A stretch of 64,000 nucleotides of DNA from CAVYXF01 sp963772335. Lineage in GTDB: Bacteria; Pseudomonadota; Alphaproteobacteria; Rhizobiales; Rhodomicrobiaceae. The DNA lies in contig CAVYXF010000008.1 of the NCBI GenBank assembly GCA_963772335.1, forward strand, positions 434,001 to 498,000. The letters run 5' to 3'. The position numbers and the translations under genes are program-made. The notes beneath the pieces are model-generated. The model was given only the letters and a program-made list of their open reading frames with translations, did not search any database and was not told the DNA's origin. This document shows, one piece after another, positions 8,877 through 17,622 of the stretch; within the stretch, counting starts at the first letter, position 1; the number at the start of each line of letters is the position of its first letter.

Positions 8877-10073
8877 CTATTTAAGCCATTGGCGTAGGCG
8901 CTTTGCCGCCTCCGCCATGGCTTCCGTCGAACCAGCATAAGAAAATCGCAGGAACTGAGCGCCGCGCGCCGGGTCGAAATCGATGCCGGGCGTCGCGGCG
9001 ACGCCTGTCTCTTCCAGCATCCGCCGGGCGAAGGCGCGGCTGTCGTCCGTCAAATGGCTGACATCGGCGTAAAGGTAGAACGCGCCATCGGCGGGCGCGA
9101 GCCGCGACAGGCCAGCGCGCGGCAATTCCATCAGCAGCAGATCGCGGTTGGCCGCATAGACGGCCTTGTTCGCCTCGAGCTCTTCGGTGGCATCGAAGGC
9201 CGCGAGCGCACCGACTTGCGAAATGGCAGCCGGTGAAATGTAGAGATTTTGCGCCAGGCGCTCGATGGTGCGCACCAGATCCTCCGGAACCACCATCCAG
9301 CCGACGCGCCATCCGGTCATTGAGTAATATTTTGAGAAACTGTTGATCACGATGGCTTTGCCGCTGCAGGCGCGCGCGGTCTGCGCCGGAGCCGCATAGG
9401 TCAGGCCGTGATAGATTTCGTCCGAGATCAAAGCAACGCCGTGCGCATCGCCCCAGGCGCAGAGCCCGGCGAGCGCATCGCCCGCCAGCGCCGTCCCCGT
9501 CGGATTGGCGGGACTGGCAAACAGCAGGGCGCGCGGCGCACCGCCCCGCGCCAGATAAACGTCCAGCATGGGTGGGGAGGGCATCCAGCGCTCGGCTTCC
9601 CCGACCGGCACCGGCCGCGGCGTAATACCCAAAGCGCTGGCGATGTTGCGATAGCAGGGATAGCCGGGCTCCGGCATGAGCAGCTCGTCGCCCTCGTCGA
9701 GCAGAGCCAGGAAAGCCAGCACGAAAGCCGCCGAGGAACCGGCAGTGACTATCACCTCCGATGGCGATACCGCAACGCCATAAGCCTCCTGGTAGTGGCG
9801 CGCGATGCGCTCGCGCAGCGGCGGAATGCCGAGCGCCTCGGTGTAGCCGAGCAGGTCGCGCTCGACCGCCAGCTTCACCGCCTCGCGCACGACGCGCGGC
9901 GCCGGCGTGCCCGGCTGGCCGACTTCCATATGGATGACGTCGTGGCCCTCACTTGCGCGCTCATTTGCCGCGCGTAGCACATCCATCGCCACGAAAGAGG
10001 CAATCTGGCTGCGGCGCGAGACAGCGGGCGCCGCAAGCGTGAGCTTGGCTTTTACGGTCTCCTGCAAGGGCAA
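8877..10073 (-). CDS. Pyridoxal-phosphate aminotransferase, class I/II
   Basis: Fold-type I PLP aminotransferase of 398 residues, cytoplasmic. Typical landmarks are visible: EVGQPGTPAPR near the N-terminus, SPANPTGT, SDEIYHGLTY, the PLP-lysine motif SFSKYYSMTGWRVGW and a C-terminal arginine segment (AQFLRFSYAGS). This is the aspartate/alanine/aromatic aminotransferase group. The substrate cannot be read from sequence, and no amino-acid pathway genes adjoin it. It is divergent from the M48 protease gene and convergent with rne, with only about 20 bases between their stops. Confidence 0.88.
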   Translation of the reverse strand: MPLQETVKAKLTLAAPAVSRRSQIASFVAMDVLRAANERASEGHDVIHMEVGQPGTPAPRVVREAVKLAVERDLLGYTEALGIPPLRERIARHYQEAYGVAVSPSEVIVTAGSSAAFVLAFLALLDEGDELLMPEPGYPCYRNIASALGITPRPVPVGEAERWMPSPPMLDVYLARGGAPRALLFASPANPTGTALAGDALAGLCAWGDAHGVALISDEIYHGLTYAAPAQTARACSGKAIVINSFSKYYSMTGWRVGWMVVPEDLVRTIERLAQNLYISPAAISQVGALAAFDATEELEANKAVYAANRDLLLMELPRAGLSRLAPADGAFYLYADVSHLTDDSRAFARRMLEETGVAATPGIDFDPARGAQFLRFSYAGSTEAMAEAAKRLRQWLK

Positions 10074-10160
10074 CGTCTCCGAATTGTCACGTTCCGGCCA
10101 AAATGCCTGAGCTAGATGATGTTAAGAGCTTGGTCGAAGGATCACAAACCCGTGTCCCCG

Positions 10161-10181
10161 CCGGTCAGTTTTGTTGACCGG
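10161..10181. promoter_or_regulatory. Perfect inverted repeat in a divergent promoter region
   Basis: CCGGTCA, 7-base spacer GTTTTGT, TGACCGG. It lies in the 180-base gap between the divergent aminotransferase and M48 protease genes, about 70 bases before the protease start. The dyad could be an operator or a hairpin in the leader; there is no T-tract on either side, so a terminator is unlikely. Confidence 0.45.
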
Positions 10182-10250
10182 ACCATTGCGCCACTCTAGG
10201 CTCCAGGCTCAGTTTGACAAGACCCAACGGGATTTGCGCGCGCTTCAGTG

Positions 10251-11687
10251 ATGATGACGAACAACCGGATTTTCTGCCGTTCCCGGACGGCGAGCTGGCT
10301 TTTCCATTCTCTTGCTAAGCGGCTCACTGTGGTTTTTGCTGCCAGCGCTTTGCTGCTGGCGCAAACGGCGGGCGCCTTTGCGGGGGGGCTCATCCGCGAC
10401 AGCGAGATTGAGAATCTGATCGCCGACTACGCCAATCCGATCTTCCGCGTCGCCGGTCTCGGCACGCAGAATGTGAATATTCACCTGATCAACGACGCCT
10501 CGTTCAACGCCTTCGTTATCGATGGCCAGAACATGTTCATCCATACGGGCGCCATCACCAAATCCGAGACGCCCAATCAACTGATCGGCGTGATCGCGCA
10601 TGAAGCCGGCCATATTGCCGGTGGGCACCTTGCGCGCCTGAAACTGCAGATCGCCAAGATGCAGTCCGCGGCGCTGATCATGAACATCTTGGGGCTCGGC
10701 GCCATGATCGGCGGGGCGGTCGGCGGGGGCGGCAATGATGTCGGCGAAGCCGGCGCGGCCGTGCTTTATGGCGGCTCCAGCATGATCCAGCGCTCGGTGC
10801 TCTCCTATCGCCGTATCGAGGAATCCTCCGCAGATCAGGCCGGTGTTTCTTTTCTCACCAAGACCCACCAATCCGCGGCCGGGATGCTGAAGACATTCGA
10901 GTTCTTCGCCAACCAGTCCCTCGGCTCGGTCGCTTTCGTCGATCCCTATATTCAAAGCCATCCGATGCCGCAGGACCGCATCGCGCAATTGCGCAGTCTG
11001 GCCGAACAGAGCCCCTATTTCAGCGTCAAGGATGCGCCGGCACTGCAGCTGCGGCACGACCTGGTTCGCGCCAAGCTCGTCGGTTTCCTGAACAGGAACA
11101 ACGCGCAATTCGTCTATCGCCAATATCCGGAGAAGGACCACTCGCTGCCTGCCCGCTACGCCAGGGCCGTTGCGCATTACGCATCGAGCGGTGCCCGCAC
11201 GGCTGTAGCTGAAATCGACGGTCTGATCGCTGAGCAACCCGCTAATCCGTATTTCTACGAGCTGAAGGGCCAGTTCCTGCTCGAGAGCGGCAACGTCAAC
11301 GCGGCGGTCGAGCCTTTGCGCAAGGCCGTGTCGCTGGCGCCGGAGGCGGGGCTGATACGCATCATGCTTGCTCAGGCGGAGATCGCATCGGATAATCCGA
11401 CGATGCTGAACGAGGCTGTCGCCAATCTGAAGCGCGGACTGGCGAAAGAGCAGCAGTCGGCGCTGGGCTATCGCCAGCTCGCTCAGGCCTATGGGCGTAT
11501 GAACCGCCTGCCCGAAGCCGATCTTGCCTCTGCTCAGGCTTCATTCTTCGAAGGCAATGCCGAGCATGCTAAGGTTCAGGCGGAGCGTGCTATGCGGGCA
11601 TTTCCCGAAGGCTCACCCAATTGGGTCAGGGCCAACGACATCATTGACGACATTGCCACGTATAAAAAACTGGCAAAACAGAACTGA
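10251..11687 (+). CDS. Periplasmic M48-family metalloprotease with TPR repeats (BepA-like)
   Basis: Zinc metalloprotease likely involved in outer-membrane protein quality control. A signal peptide (hydrophobic core VVFAASALLLAQTAGAFA) is followed by an M48 domain with HEAGH (about residues 117-121) and the downstream third ligand region RIEESSADQAG. The C-terminal third (about 300-470) is a TPR array, as in BepA/YfgC. Three starts are possible in tandem (GTG 10248, ATG 10251, ATG 10254), with no strong ribosome site. The DsbA-like gene follows after 21 bases, so they are probably co-transcribed; BepA works with disulfide-forming substrates in E. coli, which makes the pairing sensible. Confidence 0.9.
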   Translation: MMTNNRIFCRSRTASWLFHSLAKRLTVVFAASALLLAQTAGAFAGGLIRDSEIENLIADYANPIFRVAGLGTQNVNIHLINDASFNAFVIDGQNMFIHTGAITKSETPNQLIGVIAHEAGHIAGGHLARLKLQIAKMQSAALIMNILGLGAMIGGAVGGGGNDVGEAGAAVLYGGSSMIQRSVLSYRRIEESSADQAGVSFLTKTHQSAAGMLKTFEFFANQSLGSVAFVDPYIQSHPMPQDRIAQLRSLAEQSPYFSVKDAPALQLRHDLVRAKLVGFLNRNNAQFVYRQYPEKDHSLPARYARAVAHYASSGARTAVAEIDGLIAEQPANPYFYELKGQFLLESGNVNAAVEPLRKAVSLAPEAGLIRIMLAQAEIASDNPTMLNEAVANLKRGLAKEQQSALGYRQLAQAYGRMNRLPEADLASAQASFFEGNAEHAKVQAERAMRAFPEGSPNWVRANDIIDDIATYKKLAKQN

Positions 11688-11708
11688 ACGAACAATCTGG
11701 AGCACTCT

Positions 11709-12461
11709 ATGTCCGCCAAGCGCATCCTGACCGTCGCGATGATTTCTGCCGTTCTGGCAGTAACATCTTCGCGAGCCGAGGATAACAATACCGCTTTCGA
11801 CCAGAAGCAGACCGAAGCCATCGAAGGCATCGTGAGAAGCTATCTGCTCAAGAATCCCGAAGTCCTGCGGGAAGCCATTACCGAGCTGAACAAGCGCCAG
11901 GAGGCCCTTGCCGCTGAAAAGCGCAAGGAAGTGCTCGGCTCGATCTACAAGCAGGAGACGCCGTTTGCGAGCGGCACGGGCAAATACACTGTGGTCGAAT
12001 TCTTCGACTACAATTGCGGTTATTGCCGCCACGCTTTCAACGAGGTGTTGAAGCTCACCGACAGTGAAAAAGATGCGCGCGTGGTCTTCGTCGAGTTTCC
12101 GATCCTTTCCGAGGAGTCCCGCAAGGCCAGCGAGATCGCGATCGCTGCCGCCAAGCAGAACAAATATTTCGAGTTTCACCGCACGCTGATGGCTAAGCCT
12201 GGGCCGGCGACCGAGGAGAAGGCGCTCAAGGTTGCGAGCGAGATCGGCCTCGATATGGACCAGCTGAAGAAGGATCGCGAGAACCCGGAAACCGCGCAGC
12301 AGATCGAGAAGAATCTCGCTCTCGGTACCGCGATCGGTGTCGAAGGCACGCCGGCCTTTTTCGTCGGCGACCAGACTATTCCCGGTGCGCCGGACGACCT
12401 GAAGAAGATCATTTCGACGGCGCTTCAGCAGGTCCGGACCAAGGGGTGCAGCGTCTGCTGA
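11709..12461 (+). CDS. DsbA-family thiol:disulfide oxidoreductase
   Basis: Exported thioredoxin-fold protein of 250 residues. A signal peptide (MSAKRILTVAMISAVLAVTS) precedes a helical, charged N-terminal region (about 30-85) and then the thioredoxin domain with active site CGYC (Cys103, Cys106) and cis-Pro motif EGTPAFFVG. The extra N-terminal domain resembles the DsbG/ScsC-like DsbA families, which may isomerise rather than only oxidise disulfides. The last residues, KGCSVC, add a second Cys pair that is unusual and may be lipid- or redox-related. Translation starts at ATG after GGAG. It is the second gene of the pair with the M48 protease. Confidence 0.9.
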   Translation: MSAKRILTVAMISAVLAVTSSRAEDNNTAFDQKQTEAIEGIVRSYLLKNPEVLREAITELNKRQEALAAEKRKEVLGSIYKQETPFASGTGKYTVVEFFDYNCGYCRHAFNEVLKLTDSEKDARVVFVEFPILSEESRKASEIAIAAAKQNKYFEFHRTLMAKPGPATEEKALKVASEIGLDMDQLKKDRENPETAQQIEKNLALGTAIGVEGTPAFFVGDQTIPGAPDDLKKIISTALQQVRTKGCSVC

Positions 12462-12501
12462 CCGCGAGAGACGGATCGGGTCCGTCACCAATATCACAGG
12501 G

Positions 12502-12529
12502 AGGCCGCGCCAAAGCGGCCTTTCCTTTT
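12502..12529 (+). terminator. Rho-independent terminator after the DsbA-like gene
   Basis: Stem AGGCCGC / GCGGCCT with a 6-base loop, followed directly by TTCCTTTT. It lies 40 bases after the stop, ending the protease-DsbA unit and separating it from aroQ. Confidence 0.85.
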
Positions 12530-12660
12530 CTGGGAAGCGTGATTTTGGCTGGTCCATTTGCGAGATCGTCACGCGTTCGGCACAGGGTAAGCTTCCAGGT
12601 GACGCCAACCGAACGCAACCGGCTTTCGTTTCCGATACGCATCCAAGGCGAAGGGGCAAT

Positions 12661-13119
12661 ATGAAGCCCGTCTACATCCTGAATGGTCCCAATCTCAATC
12701 TGCTCGGCCACCGCCAGCCGGAGATTTACGGCCGCACCACGCTCGCCGACATCCATAGGATCTTGGAGGACCGTGCGGGCGCGCTGGGCCTTGAGATCGC
12801 GTTCCGGCAAACCAACCACGAGGGAGAGCTGGTCGACTGGATACAGGAAGCGCGCAGCAAAGCCTATGCCATCATCATCAATGCGGGGGCTTACACCCAC
12901 ACATCTGTTGCATTGCTCGATGCGCTGCTCGCCTCCGACCTCCCGGTGATCGAAGTGCATCTGACCAACATCTACAAGCGCGAGCCATTCCGGCACAAAT
13001 CTTTCATCTCGCCGGCAGCGCTTGGAATTATCTGCGGACTAGGACCGAAAGGCTATGAACTGGCGCTTGACGCGCTTGCCGAGCGGCTGCAATCAACTCC
13101 TGCCACGCTTGAGGTCTGA
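12661..13119 (+). CDS. aroQ: 3-dehydroquinate dehydratase, type II
   Basis: Shikimate-pathway enzyme converting 3-dehydroquinate to 3-dehydroshikimate, 152 residues, the usual length. Diagnostic segments: LNGPNLNLLGHRQPEIYG (catalytic Tyr), INAGAYTHTSVAL, and VIEVHLTNIYKREPFRHKSF carrying the conserved His and Arg residues. ATG at 12661 follows GAAGGGG. The stop is just before the accB start. The aroQ-accB-accC order is widespread in alpha- and gammaproteobacteria. Confidence 0.96.
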   Translation: MKPVYILNGPNLNLLGHRQPEIYGRTTLADIHRILEDRAGALGLEIAFRQTNHEGELVDWIQEARSKAYAIIINAGAYTHTSVALLDALLASDLPVIEVHLTNIYKREPFRHKSFISPAALGIICGLGPKGYELALDALAERLQSTPATLEV

Positions 13120-13134
13120 TTGGGGGCGCCGCCT

Positions 13135-13611
13135 GTGACAGCCGATGGAAGCGAAAAAAGGAAGCTGGATTCAGTGGATGAAAATCTGATCCGGGGGCTT
13201 GCTAATCTTCTCAATGATACCGGGCTCACCGAGATCGAGATCGAGCAGAAGGGCTTGCGTGTGCGGGTGGCGCGTAATGTCACGATGATGACTGCAGCGC
13301 CCGCTGTCGCGGCGCTCGCGCCCCCGGCCGCGCCGGCTTCTGTTTCCCCGCCCGCGCCGAAGGATGCCGACAGCCATCCGGGAACTGTGCGCTCGCCAAT
13401 GGTTGGCACCGCCTATCGTGCGCCGGAGCCGGGCGCGCCGCCCTTTGTCGAGGTTGGCTCCGTCGTCAAGCAGGGACAGACGATCGTCATCATCGAGGCG
13501 ATGAAGACGATGAACCACATCCCCGCTCCCCGCCCCGGCACGGTCAAGGCCGTCCTCATCGAAAACGGCCAGCCGGTCGAATATGGCGAGCCTTTGATGA
13601 TCATCGAATAG
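13135..13611 (+). CDS. accB: Acetyl-CoA carboxylase biotin carboxyl carrier protein
   Basis: Carries biotin between the carboxylase and transferase steps of malonyl-CoA synthesis. The N-terminal helical segment (LIRGLANLLNDTGLTEIEIEQ) and a Pro/Ala-rich linker lead to the biotinyl domain with EAMKTMNH, where the Lys is biotinylated. I place the start at GTG 13135, preceded at suitable distance by GGGGG; a TTG at 13120, directly after the aroQ stop, is the alternative. accC follows 13 bases after the stop. Confidence 0.94.
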   Translation: MTADGSEKRKLDSVDENLIRGLANLLNDTGLTEIEIEQKGLRVRVARNVTMMTAAPAVAALAPPAAPASVSPPAPKDADSHPGTVRSPMVGTAYRAPEPGAPPFVEVGSVVKQGQTIVIIEAMKTMNHIPAPRPGTVKAVLIENGQPVEYGEPLMIIE

Positions 13612-13624
13612 CGTGGCGAGGGGT

Positions 13625-14965
13625 ATGTTCGACAAAGTCCTCATTGCCAATCGCGGTGAAATCGCTCTTCGGGTCCAGCGCGCCTGCAAGGAGCTCGGTA
13701 TCCGCACGGTTGCGGTCCACTCCACCGCCGATGCGAACGCCATGCACGTGCGCCTCGCCGATGAAAGCGTGTGCATCGGCCCGCCGCCTGCGGCGCAGAG
13801 CTATCTCAACATCCCCTCCTTGCTTGCCGCCTGCGAGATCACCGGGGCGGATGCGGTTCACCCCGGCTATGGGTTCCTGTCGGAGAATGCCCGCTTTGCG
13901 GAAATCCTCGAGGAGCACAACATCGCCTTTATTGGCCCGACCTCGGAGCACATCCGGATCATGGGCGACAAGATCAAGGCCAAGGAGACCGCCCAGCGTC
14001 TCGGCATCCCGGTGGTGCCAGGCTCGGAAGGCGCGGTGCGCTCCGATGCCGAGGCGGTGAAAACCGCCAGGAAAATCGGCTATCCGGTGCTGGTGAAGGC
14101 GTCGGCTGGTGGGGGCGGTCGCGGCATGAAGGTTGCGCGCACCGAGGAAGACCTCCCGATCGCGCTGGCAACCGCCCGTTCCGAGGCGAAGGCTGCCTTC
14201 GGCGATGATGCCCTCTACCTCGAGAAATACCTGACCAAGCCGCGCCATATCGAGATCCAGGTGCTTGGCGACGGGCGCGGCAATGCCATCCATATCGGCG
14301 AGCGCGACTGCTCCTTGCAGCGTCGTCATCAAAAGATCTGGGAGGAGGCTCCATCGCCTGCGCTCAACGCCAGCCAGCGCGAGAAGATCGGCGAGACGGT
14401 TGCAACGGCGATGAGCGAGCTCGCCTATCGCGGCGTCGGCACGGTCGAATTCCTCTACGAGAACGGCGAGTTCTATTTCATCGAGATGAACACCCGTTTG
14501 CAGGTGGAGCATCCGGTCACCGAGATGATTACCGGCATCGACCTTGTCATCGAACAGCTGCGGGTCGCAGCCGGCGCGCCGCTCAGCCTCAAGCAGGAGG
14601 ATTTGCGCTTCGACGGGCATGCCATCGAATGCCGCATCAACGCGGAGAACCCCGAGACTTTCACCCCTTCGCCCGGGCGTCTCACCTATTTTCACCCGCC
14701 CGGCGGCCTTGGCGTGCGGGTCGATTCCGGTGTCTATGCCGGCTATTCCATCCCGCCTTATTACGACAGCCTGATCGGCAAGCTGATCGTGCACGGCAAG
14801 AACCGCAATGAGTGCCTGATGCGTCTGCGGCGGGCACTCGGCGAGTTCGTGATCGATGGCATCGAGACCACCATCCCGCTGTTCAATCGCCTGATCGTCG
14901 AGCCGGATATCGTGGATGGCATCTATGATATTCATTGGCTCGAAAAATTTCTTGGAAAGCATTAG
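13625..14965 (+). CDS. accC: Acetyl-CoA carboxylase biotin carboxylase subunit
   Basis: ATP-grasp enzyme that carboxylates the biotin on AccB; 446 residues. Conserved blocks: MFDKVLIANRGEIALRV at the N-terminus, HPGYGFLSENARFA, the glycine-rich loop KASAGGGGRGMK, ERDCSLQRRHQK, and the metal/biotin site FIEMNTRLQVEHPVTE. The universal MFDKVLIANRGEI start selects ATG 13625 rather than the GTG four codons upstream. Co-transcribed with accB. Confidence 0.97.
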   Translation: MFDKVLIANRGEIALRVQRACKELGIRTVAVHSTADANAMHVRLADESVCIGPPPAAQSYLNIPSLLAACEITGADAVHPGYGFLSENARFAEILEEHNIAFIGPTSEHIRIMGDKIKAKETAQRLGIPVVPGSEGAVRSDAEAVKTARKIGYPVLVKASAGGGGRGMKVARTEEDLPIALATARSEAKAAFGDDALYLEKYLTKPRHIEIQVLGDGRGNAIHIGERDCSLQRRHQKIWEEAPSPALNASQREKIGETVATAMSELAYRGVGTVEFLYENGEFYFIEMNTRLQVEHPVTEMITGIDLVIEQLRVAAGAPLSLKQEDLRFDGHAIECRINAENPETFTPSPGRLTYFHPPGGLGVRVDSGVYAGYSIPPYYDSLIGKLIVHGKNRNECLMRLRRALGEFVIDGIETTIPLFNRLIVEPDIVDGIYDIHWLEKFLGKH

Positions 14966-15016
14966 ATTACGGAAAGCGGCACAAAGGCCGCCGGTAATTC
15001 CGGGTTTTCCGCCGAG

Positions 15017-15712
15017 ATGAGGTCAACCTCCAATCTGGACTTTGAAATCACGCCGCAGGTTCTTCTCAAGGCCTATGCCTGTGGCATTTTCCCGATGGCC
15101 GAAAGCGCCACCGATCCGACGCTCTACTGGATAGAGCCCGAAGCGCGCGGAATCCTGCCGCTCGATCGCATCACCGTTCCGAAGCGGCTGGCGCGCACCA
15201 TCCGGCAGGAAAGGTTCGAGGTCAGGGTCGATAGCGACTTCGAGGGTGTAATTGCCGGCTGCGCGGCACCGCGTGCGGGCCGTCGCACCACATGGATCAA
15301 CAAACGGATTCGCGAGCTCTATGCCGAGCTCTTCCAGATGGGCTTTTGCCATACTGTCGAGACGTGGCTGAATGGTAGGCTGGTCGGCGGACTTTACGGT
15401 GTGCATCTTGGCGGCGCGTTTTTCGGCGAGTCGATGTTCTCGACCGAGCGCGACGCCAGCAAAATTGCGCTCGTCTATCTGGCCGCACGGCTGATCTATG
15501 GCGGGTTCACCCTGCTCGACACCCAGTTCGTCACCGATCATCTGAGGCAGTTCGGTGCGGTCGAGGTCGGCCGCATGGAATTCCATAAGCTGTTGAGCGC
15601 GGCACTACAGAGCTACTGCACCGGCTTCCACGAATTGCCTTCGGACTTTCCGCCAGCCGGCGTTTTGCAATTGGTCAACCAGACGTCGAAAATCGGATGT
15701 TCGACGGCGTGA
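15017..15712 (+). CDS. aat: Leucyl/phenylalanyl-tRNA-protein transferase
   Basis: Adds Leu or Phe to N-terminal Lys/Arg of proteins, marking them for ClpS/ClpAP degradation (N-end rule). Family signatures: LLKAYACGIFPMAE, TLYWIEPEARGILPLD, TWINKRIRELY, VGGLYGVHLGGAFFGESMFS, LLDTQFVTDHL and GRMEFHKLL. It has 231 residues, slightly longer than many homologues, and the last 33 codons overlap the oppositely oriented DUF2155 gene. It sits downstream of accBC as in many alphaproteobacteria. Confidence 0.95.
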   Translation: MRSTSNLDFEITPQVLLKAYACGIFPMAESATDPTLYWIEPEARGILPLDRITVPKRLARTIRQERFEVRVDSDFEGVIAGCAAPRAGRRTTWINKRIRELYAELFQMGFCHTVETWLNGRLVGGLYGVHLGGAFFGESMFSTERDASKIALVYLAARLIYGGFTLLDTQFVTDHLRQFGAVEVGRMEFHKLLSAALQSYCTGFHELPSDFPPAGVLQLVNQTSKIGCSTA

Positions 15713-16035
15713 ACGCCGGGATTTTGCGCGAACATCCAGCCGGTGAAGATCCGTTTCTCGCTCTTGTCGAGCTCCACCTCGTCCACTTCGACGAAGGAGG
15801 AAGTGATCGGCTCCTCGGTTGGCGGCCGGGTGTAGCAGACGCGCGGCGTGATCTTCAGCGCGCCGAAGCTGGCAGTCTTGCCGAGCGGCACCTCGAGCGG
15901 CTGAATATGGGCGGTGATTTTGTCGAGCGCGGCGAATACGGCGATCTGATTGGGGATTTTTTCCGCACGCGCTATCCGCGCCGGCGCAAGACACGCCGAA
16001 GCCGCGATAGCTATCAGAAAAGCCTTACGTATCAA
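15613..16035 (-). CDS. DUF2155 secreted protein
   Basis: Conserved alphaproteobacterial protein of unknown function, 140 residues, with a signal peptide (MIRKAFLIAIAASACLAPARIARA). The DUF2155 core is recognisable: RVCYTRPPTEEPITSSF, IFTGWMFAQNPGVHAVEHP and FDVWLTNC, with two cysteines that could pair. In related genomes it lies next to NDUFA12 and aat, as here. Its 3' end overlaps the aat coding region by 100 bases, tail to tail. Confidence 0.88.
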   Translation of the reverse strand: MIRKAFLIAIAASACLAPARIARAEKIPNQIAVFAALDKITAHIQPLEVPLGKTASFGALKITPRVCYTRPPTEEPITSSFVEVDEVELDKSEKRIFTGWMFAQNPGVHAVEHPIFDVWLTNCKTPAGGKSEGNSWKPVQ

Positions 16036-16130
16036 ACCTTATCCCTCTCGATTCGAAAGGATTGTTGCCCGCAACGCTAGTAGGGCCGCAACGCGCGCAT
16101 CAACTTTTTTGCCGGGCAAGGCTCTTGGTT

Positions 16131-16180
16131 GTGCATCGGATTTGTCCGAAAGCCGGTGCCCACCTTTCGGTCCGTTGCAC
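16131..16180. repeat. Dispersed palindromic repeat, copy C
   Basis: Outer arms GTGCATCGGA (16131-16140) and TCCGTTGCAC (16171-16180), inner arms CCGAAAG and CTTTCGG. Related to copies at 43854-43902 and 48917-48965. Its last base forms part of the stop codon of the adjoining methyltransferase gene. Confidence 0.8.
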
Positions 16181-16935
16181 TAGGGCAGAAAAGCTTCAAC
16201 ACGCAGCCGCACATAGTCGGCGTGCCACTTGCCCGAGCGGTCGCAGAGCGATGGCCGGAGCAGATCGGTGACGTAGCCGACCACCGCGTTGCGCTTGTCC
16301 CCGAACTGGTCGAAGAACACGCCGCGGAAGGTCTGCAGCCAGCCTTCCATGCCGGTCGGCAGCGGGGTCGGCCGCGGAAAAAGCCCTGCGCGGCGCACCT
16401 GAAAGCCTGCCGATTCCAGCATTTCGGCATATTCGCGGTCGGTTGGATAGAACCAGGGCGTTGCCAGCGCGCTGTCGCCATCGAAAGCGCGCGCTGCCGC
16501 CCGCAGCGCCGTCATGATCGCCGCAACATTGCCATGGCCGCCGAACTCGGCAACAAACCGGCCGCCGGGCCTTAGCGCCTGCTTGACGCCCTCGATCACT
16601 TTTTCTGGCTGCGTCATCCAATGCAGGGCAGCGTTGGAGAACACCGCATCGAACTCATGACGGAAGGAGAGGGCATGCCCATCCTCTTCGCGCACGTCAA
16701 GGCCGCGCGCCTTGGCGGCTGCAAGCAGGCTTGGGCTCGCGTCAACGCCGAGAACGCTCGCACCCGCGGCAGCCAGCTTCTCGGTCAGCGCGCCGTCGCC
16801 GCAGCCCAGATCGAGAATGCGCTCACCGGCCTTGGGCGCAAGCCAGGAGAGAATCTCGCCGCCGAGGTCGGAGACGAAACGCGCATTCTTGTCATACGTC
16901 TCCGCTTGCCAGACCTGCTTTGCTGGTCCTGTCAT
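16180..16935 (-). CDS. Class I SAM-dependent methyltransferase
   Basis: Rossmann-fold methyltransferase of 251 residues, cytoplasmic. The SAM-binding motif I is clear (ILDLGCGDGALTEKLA), as are the acidic motif II (VLGVDASPSLL) and DAVFSNAALHWM. The general pattern resembles trans-aconitate 2-methyltransferase-like and ubiquinone/biotin-type enzymes, so the substrate is unknown. Its ATG directly abuts the stop of the NDUFA12 gene, suggesting co-transcription and translational coupling. A dispersed palindrome touches its stop codon. Confidence 0.85.
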   Translation of the reverse strand: MTGPAKQVWQAETYDKNARFVSDLGGEILSWLAPKAGERILDLGCGDGALTEKLAAAGASVLGVDASPSLLAAAKARGLDVREEDGHALSFRHEFDAVFSNAALHWMTQPEKVIEGVKQALRPGGRFVAEFGGHGNVAAIMTALRAAARAFDGDSALATPWFYPTDREYAEMLESAGFQVRRAGLFPRPTPLPTGMEGWLQTFRGVFFDQFGDKRNAVVGYVTDLLRPSLCDRSGKWHADYVRLRVEAFLP

Positions 16936-17331
16936 CTACTCGGCTCGCCAGGGTTCATAATCATTCGAGCCGAACCGGCGGCGCTGCACATTGAGGATGC
17001 TGCCGGCTGGACGGTAGGCGCCGGGCGTGCCGGTGCGGTTCTCGATATGCGGCTTCTGCCAGGCCTTGGCCTGATAATCGTGCCCTGGCGGCTCGTCGAA
17101 GATGTAGTGTAGCCAGCCATGCCATTCGGGCGGCACTTTTGAAGCCTCGGCCTCGCCATTGTAGATGACCCAGCGCGTGGGCTTCCCGGCCGGCCCGATA
17201 CGGTCCTTATCCTCGTAATATTTGTTGCCGAAATTATCCTCGCCGATAAGCGCGCCATGACGTGAGGTGTAAAGCCGGGTGGAGAGGGTGGCGCCGTTCC
17301 ACCAGGTGAAGAGATCGTTGAAGAGGCCCAT
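16936..17331 (-). CDS. NADH:ubiquinone oxidoreductase NDUFA12-family subunit
   Basis: Homologue of the mitochondrial complex I accessory subunit NDUFA12/B17.2, found in alphaproteobacteria; 131 residues. Recognised by LYTSRHGALIGEDNFGNKYYED, the RWVIYNGEAEASKVPPEWHGWLH region and the C-terminal YRPAGSIL. It probably binds the matrix-arm side of complex I. It is encoded away from a nuo operon, which is normal, and is the first gene of a unit with the methyltransferase and perhaps DUF2155. Confidence 0.93.
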   Translation of the reverse strand: MGLFNDLFTWWNGATLSTRLYTSRHGALIGEDNFGNKYYEDKDRIGPAGKPTRWVIYNGEAEASKVPPEWHGWLHYIFDEPPGHDYQAKAWQKPHIENRTGTPGAYRPAGSILNVQRRRFGSNDYEPWRAE

Positions 17332-17570
17332 GAGCTTCGCCCGTTTCGTTGGCGGGACTATCGCTCTCCTACACGCCGATGTCCAGACGGCAATTCGACA
17401 CCGGGCAAGAATGAAAAACTGATCCGCCTCGCCTTTCCGAACTTATTGTTTCGGCGTGGATATCGGCAGGGCCAAAACACCGGATCGGCTACGCGCCTTC
17501 TCGAATCGCCTACTGTCATCAAAGACGCGTTGTCGCAGAACCGCCGACAATGCTTGTGACGGAAAAACAC

Positions 17571-17584
17571 CACTACATATAGTG
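17571..17584. promoter_or_regulatory. NrdR-like box upstream of nrdJ
   Basis: CACTACATATAGTG, a near-perfect dyad (CACTA-4-TAGTG) matching the general NrdR operator form. NrdR represses ribonucleotide reductase genes. A weaker partner, CGACAATGCTTGTG, lies at 17545-17558, but its spacing of 26 bases between centres is not the usual three helical turns. The box is about 400 bases before the nrdJ start, implying a long leader. Confidence 0.6.
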
Positions 17585-17622
17585 CAGAGTCCGATGGGTA
17601 ATCCCAACTGGATGTTCTGCAC
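17582..17622 (+). promoter_or_regulatory. Three-tier hairpin in the nrdJ leader
   Basis: Outer arms GTGCAGA / TCTGCAC (7 bp), middle TCC / GGA, inner TGGG / CCCA with loop TAAT. It begins inside the NrdR-like box, so the two signals share bases. No T-tract follows, so it is not an ordinary terminator. Confidence 0.4.
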
